From Agrobacterium larrymoorei (lineage in GTDB: Bacteria; Pseudomonadota; Alphaproteobacteria; Rhizobiales; Rhizobiaceae), in NCBI RefSeq assembly GCF_005145045.1, contig NZ_CP039691.1, positions 1,004,001 through 1,068,000 of the forward strand: 64,000 nt of DNA, written 5' to 3'. The position numbers and the translations under genes were made by a program. Numbering within the stretch: position 1 is the first letter of the stretch; each line of letters opens with the position of its first letter. This document shows positions 45,273 through 54,851 of the stretch, in pieces. A model generated the notes under the pieces. The model was not told the DNA's origin. It saw only the letters and a list, made by a program, of their open reading frames with translations, and searched no databases.

Positions 45273-46208
45273 CTAAACGCCGCGTTTTCCGAAGGTTTTG
45301 ACGGGCTTTACGGCGCGTCCTTCAAAGCTGAGTGGAGCGCGGGGAGCGGAATATTGCAGGTCTTCCCGCCGCGCCTGAAAGGCCGGGCGGCTGGTATTGA
45401 AAAGCTCCGGAAAGCGCTGGTTGAAGGTGGTGGGCGCAAGCTCTGGCCGTGCAAGCGCGTAACCCTGCATGAGGGTGACGCCGAGTTCTGCGCAAAGCTC
45501 GACCTCGCGCTCTTCTTCCAGAGCTTCGAAAACCGGCTCTATCCCTTCTTCCATGAACTGGCGCACGATGACGCGCAGCAGGGCCGCACCTGCCGAGTTG
45601 CGCAGGAACTCGCGCACCCAGGAGGCCTCGAACTTCACATAGTCCGGCTTGACCAGCTTGACCCGTTCGATATCGGAATCGCCAGCGCCGTAATCATCCA
45701 GCGCAACGCGGAAGCCCATTGCGCGCATGTGGTCGGCAAAATCTGCGACGAGGCGGATATCGGAGGCGTTCTTCTCGGAAATCTCGCAGACGATCCTGTC
45801 CGGGGACATGCCGGCCTCATGCGCCGAAAGCCGCATGCGCTCCACTTCCTGCCGCATCTTGCCCGGCGTGCGGAACAGGCCGGGGTGAAAGTTGACGAAG
45901 ATGCGGGCGCGGGAGCGTTCCAGCGCGCCGGTGTTCAAGATATGGATGGTGCGCAGAATGCTGTCGATGGCCTCGATATCATCCGGGTGAACCTGCGCGA
46001 AAAACTGCCCCGGCGTGACGAGTTGCGAGCCCTGATAGGGGCGAACGAGGCCTTCGAAGCTATCGATATCCAGCCTGCCATCGCTGAGGCGGCGAAAAAG
46101 CGGCTGGAGGGCCGAGCGCAGGATAAAAGGGGCATAAACCGTGGACCAGGATCCGTCGGCTTCGCGTTTCAGGTTTGAGAAAATGCTTTTCGCTGCCACG
46201 GGGTTCAT
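45273..46208 (-). CDS. Stand-alone EAL-domain protein
   Basis: 311-residue cytosolic EAL protein without GGDEF. The signature is EGL (SFEGLVRPY), with further residues conserved: FVNFHP, CEISEKN, ALDDYGAGDS and PDYVKFE. The usual loop DFG and K are present, and Glu remains in VFEALEEE where AEGVE is common. It could hydrolyse c-di-GMP or be a binding-only protein. It is convergent with no nearby partner; the next gene, aatA, is divergent. Confidence 0.85.
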   Translation of the reverse strand: MNPVAAKSIFSNLKREADGSWSTVYAPFILRSALQPLFRRLSDGRLDIDSFEGLVRPYQGSQLVTPGQFFAQVHPDDIEAIDSILRTIHILNTGALERSRARIFVNFHPGLFRTPGKMRQEVERMRLSAHEAGMSPDRIVCEISEKNASDIRLVADFADHMRAMGFRVALDDYGAGDSDIERVKLVKPDYVKFEASWVREFLRNSAGAALLRVIVRQFMEEGIEPVFEALEEEREVELCAELGVTLMQGYALARPELAPTTFNQRFPELFNTSRPAFQARREDLQYSAPRAPLSFEGRAVKPVKTFGKRGV

Positions 46209-46317
46209 CCAGCAAGTGATCTCAACCCTTTGAGACTAACATCGAAAGCGTTACTTCCTGATTAAGCAAATATTAAAATAACTTGCAGTGTAACATTTTC
46301 ATGGCATTTGCCCTTGA

Positions 46318-47610
<1,293 letters not shown>

Positions 47611-47628
47611 GCGGTTGAATTGAATTGA

Positions 47629-47657
47629 AAGGCCCGGCAGCGATGCCGGGCTTTTTT
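47629..47657 (+). terminator. Terminator of aatA
   Basis: Stem GCCCGGCA / TGCCGGGC with a 4-base loop and TTTTTT, 21 bases past the stop and reading into the convergent GNAT gene. Confidence 0.88.
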
Positions 47658-47658
47658 G

Positions 47659-48189
47659 TTATTGGGAAATCAGCTCGTTAATGTCATCCCAGGCATAGAC
47701 GAGGTTGTGAGAGCGCCATAGCGGACCGGGATCGACAAATTCTCCTATGATCTCTCCCTTTCTCGCACGATAGAATAGTTCAGCTTGTTCGTTGCCTCTG
47801 ACGACGCTCAGCGCCGCTGAACCGTAGCCACACATCTTCATGTGGCTGGCGAGCTTTGAGAGAATTTGAGTGCCAACACCACGCCGTTTGGCGCTGCTAT
47901 GAATGTAGAGGTGCTTTATCTCCGCTCTTTTCCCGAAAACGGTGTCTGATGGCGGACCTGCGGCTCCTACGCCGATCAATTGAGCTTCGCTTTCAGCAAC
48001 GAGAGCAATCTCATGGGGATCAGTCGCGCAAAGCTTACTCTTCCACATTTCATGTCTGCGGCTTTCATCGAGGGCCGCGTAAGCGTCTTGCGGGACGAGT
48101 CCACGATAGGTTTGCCGCCAAACCTCTACATGTAAGCGGGCAATATCTGCTGCGTCGCGCAGTTCGGCACGTCTTATTGAAAAGTGCAT
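47659..48189 (-). CDS. GNAT-family N-acetyltransferase
   Basis: 176-residue acetyl-CoA-dependent acyltransferase. The N-terminal half reads IRRAELRDAADIARLHVEVW, and the acetyl-CoA binding loop RRGVGTQILSKLA is present (Q/R-x-x-G-x-G/A). A final FYRARKGEIIGEF stretch fits the C-terminal part. Substrate unknown. It lies 27 bp from the ChaA-like gene on the same strand, so co-transcription is possible. Confidence 0.9.
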   Translation of the reverse strand: MHFSIRRAELRDAADIARLHVEVWRQTYRGLVPQDAYAALDESRRHEMWKSKLCATDPHEIALVAESEAQLIGVGAAGPPSDTVFGKRAEIKHLYIHSSAKRRGVGTQILSKLASHMKMCGYGSAALSVVRGNEQAELFYRARKGEIIGEFVDPGPLWRSHNLVYAWDDINELISQ

Positions 48190-48216
48190 TATGAAATTCC
48201 TGAGGCACGTCCTGTT

Positions 48217-49323
48217 CTAAAGCCCAAGAAACAACAGCATCACGAATGTTGCAAACAGAATGAAGTGCGTCATGCCTTCTATGGCGTTCGTTTCGCCATC
48301 GTTGAGGTTGATGGCGGCGACGATGAGGGTGATGAAGACCATGACGGTTTGCACCGGTGTCATCGCCATAATGAAGGGCTGGCCGGTGTAAAGGGCGATT
48401 GCTTCCATGACGGGTACGGTGAGGATGACCGTGGAGAGGGAGGCGCCCATGGCGATGTTGACGACGGACTGCATGCGGTTGCGCAGTGCCGAGCGCATGG
48501 CAGTGAGGATTTCCGGTGCTGCGGAAATGGTGGCGACGACGACGGCCATGAGTGCTGCGGGTGCACCGCTTCCCTCCAGCCCGTGGGACAGAAAAGTCGA
48601 CATGAACTCCGCCAGCACGCCAATCAGCACCACGCCGACGATGATGACGCCGATGGAGTAGGAGGCCGGGCCATCCTCATCCGCATGTTCCGGGCTTTCC
48701 GGGGCAACCTTCTTCCGCTCGGTGCGGGGATAGCTGTAGCTGAAGAAATAGCTGTGCGGACCGACCTGCATTTTGAGGAAAAGCGCGTAGAGCGCAATCA
48801 TGGCGAAGATGGTGAAGGCGGAATAGAGGTGCCACTTCGCTTCCGGGATAAACTCGGGCACAATCATCGAAATGCCCATGGCGGTCAGGATCATCACGCC
48901 GTAGGTGCGGGCGGAATCGTCATTATAGGGCTGCTCTCCATGGCGCAGGCCTCCAAGCAGCGCGGCGATGCCCAGAATGCCGTTGATGTCGATCATCACT
49001 GCGGAATAGATCGTATCGCGGACGAGTGTCGGCGAGGTGGATTCGCTCATGATGATGGCGAGGATCAGCACCTCTACGGCCACAGCCGACAGCGTGAGGA
49101 TCATCGTGCCGTATGGATCTCCCACTTTGGAAGCGAGGATTTCCGCATGGTGGGCAACGCGCATGGATACCGCGACGATGACGGCGATCAGCGCTGCGGC
49201 GACTACAAAAGACAGGGCTTTGCCGCCTTGCAGGACAGTGTGTTCGGCCAGATAAGCCACGATGGCAACCGGCAATGCGAGCAGCAGCAAGCGCTCGTTT
49301 TTCAAAGAGTTTACAACAGACAT
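48217..49323 (-). CDS. Calcium/proton antiporter, ChaA-like (CaCA family)
   Basis: 368-residue inner-membrane antiporter with about eleven helices and two alpha repeats: GPYG-like block SKVGDPYGTMILTLSAVAVEVLILA and the second VVVATISAAPEILTAMRSA with the conserved Glu in APE. ChaA exports Ca2+ or Na+/K+ in exchange for H+. ATG 49323 (MSVVNSLKN) is used instead of the longer open frame to 49623. Confidence 0.9.
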   Translation of the reverse strand: MSVVNSLKNERLLLLALPVAIVAYLAEHTVLQGGKALSFVVAAALIAVIVAVSMRVAHHAEILASKVGDPYGTMILTLSAVAVEVLILAIIMSESTSPTLVRDTIYSAVMIDINGILGIAALLGGLRHGEQPYNDDSARTYGVMILTAMGISMIVPEFIPEAKWHLYSAFTIFAMIALYALFLKMQVGPHSYFFSYSYPRTERKKVAPESPEHADEDGPASYSIGVIIVGVVLIGVLAEFMSTFLSHGLEGSGAPAALMAVVVATISAAPEILTAMRSALRNRMQSVVNIAMGASLSTVILTVPVMEAIALYTGQPFIMAMTPVQTVMVFITLIVAAINLNDGETNAIEGMTHFILFATFVMLLFLGL

Positions 49324-49511
49324 GGTCCCCTTCCAGTCTCTTTCAATTGATGATCGGCAATCTATGCAGTGGCGCTGGCAATTGCGCTCCCGCCTTTTTG
49401 GTAGGATAGTGCGGTTCAAGGACATGGCGACGAAGCCGCGATGCAGTCCTTGAATGCTTGATTGCGGCATTGGTTGCCATGTTTCTCTGGTTGAGATCAG
49501 GAGGAGTGTGC

Positions 49512-49787
49512 ATGACCAAGATATGTTACGAAATCGTCGAGCATGATGGCGGTTGGGCTTACCGCATGGACGGTGCCTATTCCGAAGCCTTCCCATCCCA
49601 CTCCGACGCTCTTCAGGCTGCAAAGATTGCTGCGGCTGAACAGCAGGTGGGCGGAGAGGACGAGGAAATCAGCTATCAGGACGAGCGCGGCCGCTGGCAC
49701 GAGGAGCACAGCCAGGGCGGTGACAGGCCGGAGGCCGAGGTAGTGGATCGATGCGCAGCCGCTGAGCAGGCTGCCAATCCTGCCTGA
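49512..49787 (+). CDS. DUF2188-like small protein
   Basis: 91-residue protein. The pattern YEIVEHDGGWAYRMDGAYSEAFPSHSDALQAAKIAAAEQ matches DUF2188 in layout (shown split as EIVEHDGGWAYRMDG and FPSHSDALQAAKIAA). Such proteins are small, basic-to-acidic and of unknown function. The ORF opens 18 codons earlier, but ATG 49512 follows a GAGGAG box. Confidence 0.7.
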   Translation: MTKICYEIVEHDGGWAYRMDGAYSEAFPSHSDALQAAKIAAAEQQVGGEDEEISYQDERGRWHEEHSQGGDRPEAEVVDRCAAAEQAANPA

Positions 49788-49816
49788 CCGTCGTCACTTC
49801 GTTTTCGTTGCGTGCA

Positions 49817-50761
49817 TCAGCGCTTTGCCGATGGCGCTTCCGGGTCGGTTGCCTTCAAGTGCGCCTTCAGCCCATCCACCAGCGCGCTGAACACGGCGCG
49901 GCAGCGCGGAGATGTTCTGAGGTTTTCGTGCATGGCGACCCAGGTGTGCAGCGCGACTTCCATTTCCGGCAGGACGTGCTGCAACCGCTCATCTTCTTTT
50001 CCCAGTCCGATCTGGCACATACCGATGCCTGCCCCTGCGCGCACCATGGCGAGCTGCGCCAGATTGCTATCGGCGCGGATGGCGAAGGGAATTTGATCAG
50101 CATCGGGGAGGGAGGGCGTGTCCTTCTTCATGCGCTGCAAGATGGCCCGAATGAAGGGCGTCTTGCGGTCAAAGCCGATCAGCCGGTGTTCCGCCATATC
50201 CTCCTTGGTCAGCGGCGTTCCCATTCTTTGCAGGTAATCTTTCGATGCGTGGAAGCCCACGCGGAAATTGCCCACATAGCGCATGACGATGGCGTCCTGC
50301 ACCGGCTCCGTCATGCGGATGGCGATATCCGCCTCGCGTCGCAGCAGGTCTTCTATCGTGTCGGATAAAGAGAGTTCGATTTCGAGTTTTGGATGCGCCT
50401 CCTGCAAGGCGGCAATAATGGGCGGAAGAATTTCAACGCCGATCACATCCGATGCGCTGATCCGCACCGCGCCTTCGATCTTGCCGACCTCACCGGAAGC
50501 GGCGCGCATCAAGGCGGATGCGGTTGCTGCAAGGTTTTCCGCATAGGGCTTGAGCGCAATCGCCGCATCCGTCGGCACAAGCCCGTGCGGAGAGCGAATG
50601 AAGAGCTGATAGCCAATCGCATCCTCGAGCGCGCCGATATGGCGACCGACGGTGGGCTGGGTTATGCCAAGCTCTCTTGCTGCTGCCGATAGCGAGCCGT
50701 CCCTCAGGACGCTGAGGAAGGTACGGTAATAATCCCAGCTAATTTCACGATCTACGATCAT
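49817..50761 (-). CDS. LysR-family transcriptional regulator
   Basis: 314-residue LTTR. The N-terminal winged helix reads GSLSAAARELGITQPTVGRH, with the usual LEDAIGYQLF. The substrate-binding domain follows from about residue 90 (ISASDVIGVEILPP). It is divergent from the NAD(P)-binding protein gene; the 93-bp gap carries TTTCGTAT...GCAAGCATAC stretches that could hold T-N11-A sites. Likely regulator of that gene. Confidence 0.92.
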   Translation of the reverse strand: MIVDREISWDYYRTFLSVLRDGSLSAAARELGITQPTVGRHIGALEDAIGYQLFIRSPHGLVPTDAAIALKPYAENLAATASALMRAASGEVGKIEGAVRISASDVIGVEILPPIIAALQEAHPKLEIELSLSDTIEDLLRREADIAIRMTEPVQDAIVMRYVGNFRVGFHASKDYLQRMGTPLTKEDMAEHRLIGFDRKTPFIRAILQRMKKDTPSLPDADQIPFAIRADSNLAQLAMVRAGAGIGMCQIGLGKEDERLQHVLPEMEVALHTWVAMHENLRTSPRCRAVFSALVDGLKAHLKATDPEAPSAKR

Positions 50762-50854
50762 AAATTTTCGTATGGTTGGTGAACATGTTTAGGCAATTTC
50801 GTATAGCCCATTTCGCAAGCATACTCCAGCCACAGCAAATGATTGGAGTTCATC

Positions 50855-51880
50855 ATGTCAGCAAATACAGGCGATCAAGGCAGAATTGCTCTCGTTCTAG
50901 GCGCGCGCGGCGGCATAGGCGGCCATGTTACGAAAGCCCTGCTGGAACGGGGCTGGAAAGTTCGGGCGCTCATCAGAGGTGAGGCGAAAGCCACGCCGCA
51001 TTCGATGATGGAGTGGCGACAGGGCGATGCCATGGTGGCGGATGACGTGTTGAATGCTGCGCAAGGCGTTTCTCTCATCGTTCACGCGGTCAATCCGCCC
51101 GGCTATCGCAACTGGGAAAAGCTGGTTCTGCCGATGCTGGATAATACTATTCATGCGGCGGAGGCGGTTGGCGCGCGGATTTTGCTGCCTGGCACCGTCT
51201 ATAATTTCGGTCCCGATGCGTTTCCTCTCCTGACCGAAGAGAGCCCGCAGAACCCGGTAACGCGCAAGGGCAAAATACGGGTGGAAATGGAGAGCCGGTT
51301 GCGCGTGGCATCTGAACGCGGCGTGCCGGTGCTGATCGTGCGGGCGGGTGATTTCTTTGGTCCGGCGGCGCGCAACAACTGGTTCAGTCAGGGCCTCGTG
51401 CAGCCGGGCAAGCCGGTGCGTGCCGTTTCCAATCCCGGGGTGCCGGGCGTCGGCCATCAATGGGCCTATCTGCCGGATGTGGCGGAAACGATGATGCGTC
51501 TGCTGGACCGGGCGGATGAGCTGGCACCCTTCTCCGTCTATCACATGGAAGGGTTTTGGGATGCGAACGGACGGCATCTGCCTGCTTCCATCGAACGGGT
51601 GGCTGGCCATCATGTCAAGATGAAGCGGGTGCCCTGGTGGCTGTTCCGGCTTGCCTCACCCTTTGTGCCGCTGTTTCGCGAGGTGCTGGAAATGCGCTAT
51701 CTATGGACGACGCCAGTTCAGATGAGCAATCGTAAACTTGTCGAGTTTTTGGGCTCGGAACCGCAGACGCCAGTCGATGAGGCTGTTCGGGCGACACTTC
51801 TGGATTTGAATTGCCTGGAAAGAGACGGGGCGAAAGCAGCGCCGAAAGCGTCGTTGGAGGAACGTCGCGCGCTGTCATGA
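50855..51880 (+). CDS. NAD(P)-binding epimerase/dehydratase-like protein (extended SDR)
   Basis: 341-residue extended SDR. The N-terminal nucleotide site is LVLGARGGIGGHV, and a weak YxxxK equivalent may lie in PVTRKGKIR. The C-terminal part includes RYLWTTPVQ. It has some resemblance to atypical SDRs that bind NADP without strong catalysis (NmrA-like). Start ATG 50855 follows TTGGAG. Its divergent LysR partner suggests substrate-inducible expression. Confidence 0.78.
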   Translation: MSANTGDQGRIALVLGARGGIGGHVTKALLERGWKVRALIRGEAKATPHSMMEWRQGDAMVADDVLNAAQGVSLIVHAVNPPGYRNWEKLVLPMLDNTIHAAEAVGARILLPGTVYNFGPDAFPLLTEESPQNPVTRKGKIRVEMESRLRVASERGVPVLIVRAGDFFGPAARNNWFSQGLVQPGKPVRAVSNPGVPGVGHQWAYLPDVAETMMRLLDRADELAPFSVYHMEGFWDANGRHLPASIERVAGHHVKMKRVPWWLFRLASPFVPLFREVLEMRYLWTTPVQMSNRKLVEFLGSEPQTPVDEAVRATLLDLNCLERDGAKAAPKASLEERRALS

Positions 51881-51901
51881 GCGCGCGACGATAATTCTTG
51901 A

Positions 51902-53014
51902 TCAGCCGAGGGCCGGATAGTCGGTGTAACCTTCCGCGCCGCCGCCATAGAAGGTTGGCTGGTTCGGCTGGTTGAGCGGCGCATCCTGCTTCAAACGGCG
52001 CACGAGATCCGGGTTGGCGATGAAGGCCTTGCCGAAGGCAATTGCATCGGCCTTGCCGCTATCCACGGCTTCGATGGCGGATGCGCGGTCATAGCCATTA
52101 TTGGCGATCCACAGACCCTTGCCCCCTGCATTGGTGTAGGCTGCTTTTAGCTCGGCATAGTCGAATGGCTTGTCGCCCTGCTTGAAATCGCGTGGGCCGC
52201 CGGTTGCGCCTTCAATGACGTGAATGAAGGCCAACCCACGACTGCCGAGTTTCTTCACCACATAGTCGAATAGCGGCTGAGGGTCGGCTTCGAAAATGTC
52301 GTTGGCGGGCGTAACCGGCGAGAGGCGGATGCCGGTGCGGCCAGCGCCGATTTCCTTCGTGACCGTGTCCACCACTTCCAGCAGGAAGCGCGCGCGGTTC
52401 TCGATGGAGCCGCCATAATTATCCGTGCGGTGGTTGGTGCCGGATTTCAGGAACTGGTCGATCAGATAGCCGTTGGCGGCGTGAATTTCGACACCGTCAA
52501 AACCGGCTTCGATGGCAGCGCGGGCACCCTTGCGATAATCTTCCAAGATGACCGGAATTTCAGCGGTGCCGATTTCTCTCGGTTCGGAGGTTTCGGCAAA
52601 AGCGCCGGTGCCGTCATCATTGATGATATAGGTTTTGGACTTGGCCTGAATTGCGGAAGGCGCAACTGGCTGGCCGCCATGCGGCTGAAGCGATGTGTGC
52701 GAAATGCGGCCCACATGCCAGATTTGCGCGACGATTTTGCCACCAGCCTTGTGCACGCCATCCGTTACCGTGCGCCAGCCATCGATGGCTTCCTGCTTGT
52801 AGAGGCCCGGTACATCTGCATAGCCTTGCGCCTGCTGGGAAATCGGCGTGCCTTCGCTGACGATAAGGCCAGCGGTAGCGCGCTGTTCGTAATAGGCAGC
52901 GTTGAGATTGTTGGGAATTGCGCCCGGAGAGCGGTTGCGGGTGAGAGGCGCCATAACGATGCGGTTTGCCAGTTCAATATCGCCTGCCTGTGCCGGTTCG
53001 AACAGTTTTGTCAT
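51902..53014 (-). CDS. Old yellow enzyme family alkene reductase
   Basis: 370-residue FMN enzyme of the NemA/OYE type that reduces activated C=C bonds and nitro compounds using NAD(P)H. N-terminal signature LANRIVMAPLTRNRSPG; flavin/substrate residues AQIWHVGRISH, GVEIHAANGYLIDQFL, and the phosphate-binding IANNGYDRA and AIAFGKAFIANP. ATG 53014 (MTKLFEP) is used. It is 53 bp behind an ArsR-type gene with a likely thiol sensor, so the two form a probable redox-responsive unit, as for CyeR/OYE in Corynebacterium. Confidence 0.94.
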   Translation of the reverse strand: MTKLFEPAQAGDIELANRIVMAPLTRNRSPGAIPNNLNAAYYEQRATAGLIVSEGTPISQQAQGYADVPGLYKQEAIDGWRTVTDGVHKAGGKIVAQIWHVGRISHTSLQPHGGQPVAPSAIQAKSKTYIINDDGTGAFAETSEPREIGTAEIPVILEDYRKGARAAIEAGFDGVEIHAANGYLIDQFLKSGTNHRTDNYGGSIENRARFLLEVVDTVTKEIGAGRTGIRLSPVTPANDIFEADPQPLFDYVVKKLGSRGLAFIHVIEGATGGPRDFKQGDKPFDYAELKAAYTNAGGKGLWIANNGYDRASAIEAVDSGKADAIAFGKAFIANPDLVRRLKQDAPLNQPNQPTFYGGGAEGYTDYPALG

Positions 53015-53067
53015 GGGAGTGGCTTTCTCTTCTTGTTGATAGAGAGCGCAGCGTTTGCGCGAATGCA

Positions 53068-53358
53068 TCAGAGATTGTCGTTTAGATATTCAAGAAATTT
53101 GGCGATGTTTTCCTCGTCGCGTTCATAGAAATTCCACTGGCCGACCTTGCGAGAGCGAACCAGACCGGCCGCCTGCAAGGCTGCGAGGTGGGAGGACACG
53201 GTGGATTGCGACAGGCCGCTGATTTCGAACTGATGCGCGCACACGCCCATGCTGAACGGATGCGCCTGGTTGAAGTGGTTCTCCGGCTCTTTGAGCCATT
53301 TGAGAAACTTCAGCCGCACCGGATGTGCAATCGCTTTCAGGACGTCTTCGGGTTTCAT
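53068..53358 (-). CDS. ArsR-family regulator, likely thiol-sensing
   Basis: 96-residue winged-helix protein: KAIAHPVRLKFLKWLKEP at the start, and the recognition helix region GLSQSTVSSHLAALQAAGLV. The usual metal-binding ELxVCDL motif is absent; only one Cys is present (MGVCAHQFE) just before the DNA-binding helices. A Cys at this place serves as an oxidation switch in redox-sensing ArsR proteins. It directly precedes the OYE gene. Sensing mode is inferred. Confidence 0.85.
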   Translation of the reverse strand: MKPEDVLKAIAHPVRLKFLKWLKEPENHFNQAHPFSMGVCAHQFEISGLSQSTVSSHLAALQAAGLVRSRKVGQWNFYERDEENIAKFLEYLNDNL

Positions 53359-53436
53359 CTCATTCCTGCATATCTAAACATAACGATACTTATATCGAGA
53401 TTTTTCGATATCAAGGAAAGCGAGCATATTTTTTGC

Positions 53437-53533
53437 AAAAAAAAGGCCGCTGGATTTCTCCGCGGCCCGACAGTTTTGAAGGTCATAACCTCCAGAGGGG
53501 AACAGCACTCGACAGCAAGGAGCGTCGAGGGCC
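53437..53533 (-). ncRNA. AbcR-type (alpha-r15) sRNA, distal copy
   Basis: Minus-strand gene of about 97 nt. The promoter has TTGTTC, 17 bp, then CATATC. The 5' hairpin CTCGAC-GCTCCTTGCT-GTCGAG exposes a CUCCUU anti-Shine-Dalgarno loop. A central CTGTTCCCCTCTGGAGG block is identical in the second copy. The 3' end is a terminator GGGCCGCGG / CAGCGGCC followed by eight T. The location (ArsR, tandem copies, then vtlR/lsrB and trxB) matches the AbcR1/AbcR2 locus as I remember it from rhizobia. Start is estimated to a few bases. Confidence 0.8.
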
Positions 53534-53617
53534 AACCCAGATATGGCGCTGGAATGCCTTCGGAACAAGGGTGATTTATCTAAATAAAGCAGCGTGTAAG
53601 GGAAAATTATTGCGGGT

Positions 53618-53736
53618 AAAAAAAGAGGGCCACCAGATTGCTCCAGGGCCCTTGTAAGTGTGAAGGTCAAAAAACCTCCAGAGGGGAACAGCTGATGCGG
53701 CGGAACTGGGAGGAAAAGCCGCCATGTGCATCAACT
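53618..53736 (-). ncRNA. AbcR-type (alpha-r15) sRNA, vtlR-proximal copy
   Basis: Minus-strand gene of about 119 nt. Promoter TTGAAG, 17 bp, CATATC, the same spacing and -10 as in the other copy. The 5' hairpin pairs GTTGATGC with GCATCAGC and shows a loop with CTTTTCCTCCCAG (anti-Shine-Dalgarno CUCCC). The shared CTGTTCCCCTCTGGAGG block follows, then the terminator AGGGCC / GGCCCT with CTTTTTTT. AbcR sRNAs silence ABC-transporter and other mRNAs with Hfq in Agrobacterium, Sinorhizobium and Brucella. I cannot assign which copy is AbcR1 or AbcR2. Confidence 0.85.
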
Positions 53737-53856
53737 GAGTGCGATATGCTGATTTTTTGTGCTTTCTTCAACTCTTTTTTGTGCAGGACAGGCATGCATT
53801 GTGCGCAACGCTGTCTTTACCTGTCACATTTATTTCGCAAATCGTCAGCCAAAGAA

Positions 53857-53893
53857 AAGGAGATGAGGACAGGTCAGCGTCTCTCATCTCCTT
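53857..53893 (-). terminator. Terminator of the vtlR-like gene
   Basis: Perfect 11-bp stem AAGGAGATGAG / CTCATCTCCTT, followed on the minus strand by TTTTCTTT. It separates the LysR gene from the sRNA gene downstream. Confidence 0.85.
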
Positions 53894-53930
53894 GATTTGA
53901 CAGGCTTCTTGATTGCCTCAAAGGCAGGAA

Positions 53931-54833
53931 TCAGAAGTTCCAGTTGCGCGCTTTCGCCACAATGAAATCGCGGAAAGCCTTCAGCTTCGCCGCATTCTTC
54001 ATTTCATCCGGGTAACAGAAATAGGTGTCGAAAGACGGAATATCTGCCGGAAGCGATAGCTGGATCAGGCCCGGGTCGCGGCCCACGATATAATCCGGAA
54101 GGCAGGCGATGCCGATTCCCAGCAGGCAGGCGCGCTTGATGGAGGTTTGGCTGTTGATCTGCAGATGCGCAACGCGAGTGTTATCGGAAGAGCGCCCGGC
54201 ATTCTCCAGCCAGTTCACATCCAGCAGGTAATTCGGTGCGGGCTCGCCGAAGGAGATGATCTTGTGGTTGTCCAGATCCTCTATCGACTGCGGTTCTCCA
54301 TATCGGTTGATATAGGAGGGGGCAGCGTAGACGTGCATGTGAACGGTAAAAAGCTTGCGCTGGATGAGATCCGACTGTTGCGGCTGGCGCAGGCGGATGG
54401 CGCAATCGGCATGGCGCATGTTCACGTCCAGCTCCTCATTGTCGAGGATGAGCTGAATGGACATTTCTGGGTAGAGCTGAAGGAATTCCTGCACCTTGTC
54501 CGTCAACCAGCCCTGGCCGAGACCGACCGTGGTGGTGACGCGCAGCTTGCCGCTTGGCTTCTCCGTCGTTTCCGTCAGCTGCATCTTGACGGTTTCGAGC
54601 TTCAGAAGCACGTCATGCGCGGTTCTGTAGAGAAGCTCGCCCTGTTCGGTAAGGATCAGGCCGCGCGCGTGGCGGTGGAACAGCTTGACGCCGACATCCT
54701 GCTCCAGCGCGCTGACCTGACGGCTGATGGCCGACTGGGACAGGTGCAGCTTATCGGCAGCATGGGTGAACGACCCGGCTTCGGCAGCCGCATGGAATAT
54801 GCGCAGTTTGTCCCAGTCCAATGGCATAGGCAT
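53931..54833 (-). CDS. LysR-family regulator of the VtlR/LsrB type
   Basis: 300-residue LTTR with helix-turn-helix AGSFTHAADKLHLSQSAISR and a standard effector domain. The gene lies directly after trxB (18 bp) and directly before two AbcR-type sRNA genes. This is the neighbourhood of lsrB (Sinorhizobium, oxidative stress and symbiosis) and vtlR (Brucella, Agrobacterium, direct activator of an AbcR sRNA). The assignment rests on this synteny and on the LysR fold; the sRNA promoters immediately downstream are its likely targets. Confidence 0.88.
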   Translation of the reverse strand: MPMPLDWDKLRIFHAAAEAGSFTHAADKLHLSQSAISRQVSALEQDVGVKLFHRHARGLILTEQGELLYRTAHDVLLKLETVKMQLTETTEKPSGKLRVTTTVGLGQGWLTDKVQEFLQLYPEMSIQLILDNEELDVNMRHADCAIRLRQPQQSDLIQRKLFTVHMHVYAAPSYINRYGEPQSIEDLDNHKIISFGEPAPNYLLDVNWLENAGRSSDNTRVAHLQINSQTSIKRACLLGIGIACLPDYIVGRDPGLIQLSLPADIPSFDTYFCYPDEMKNAAKLKAFRDFIVAKARNWNF

Positions 54834-54851
54834 GCGGTTTGGTGCCTTTCT

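Noticed and set aside
53638..53895. 85-codon plus-strand frame over the sRNA region
   Set aside because: It overlaps the antisense of an AbcR-type gene and its promoter; the sequence is better explained by the sRNA.
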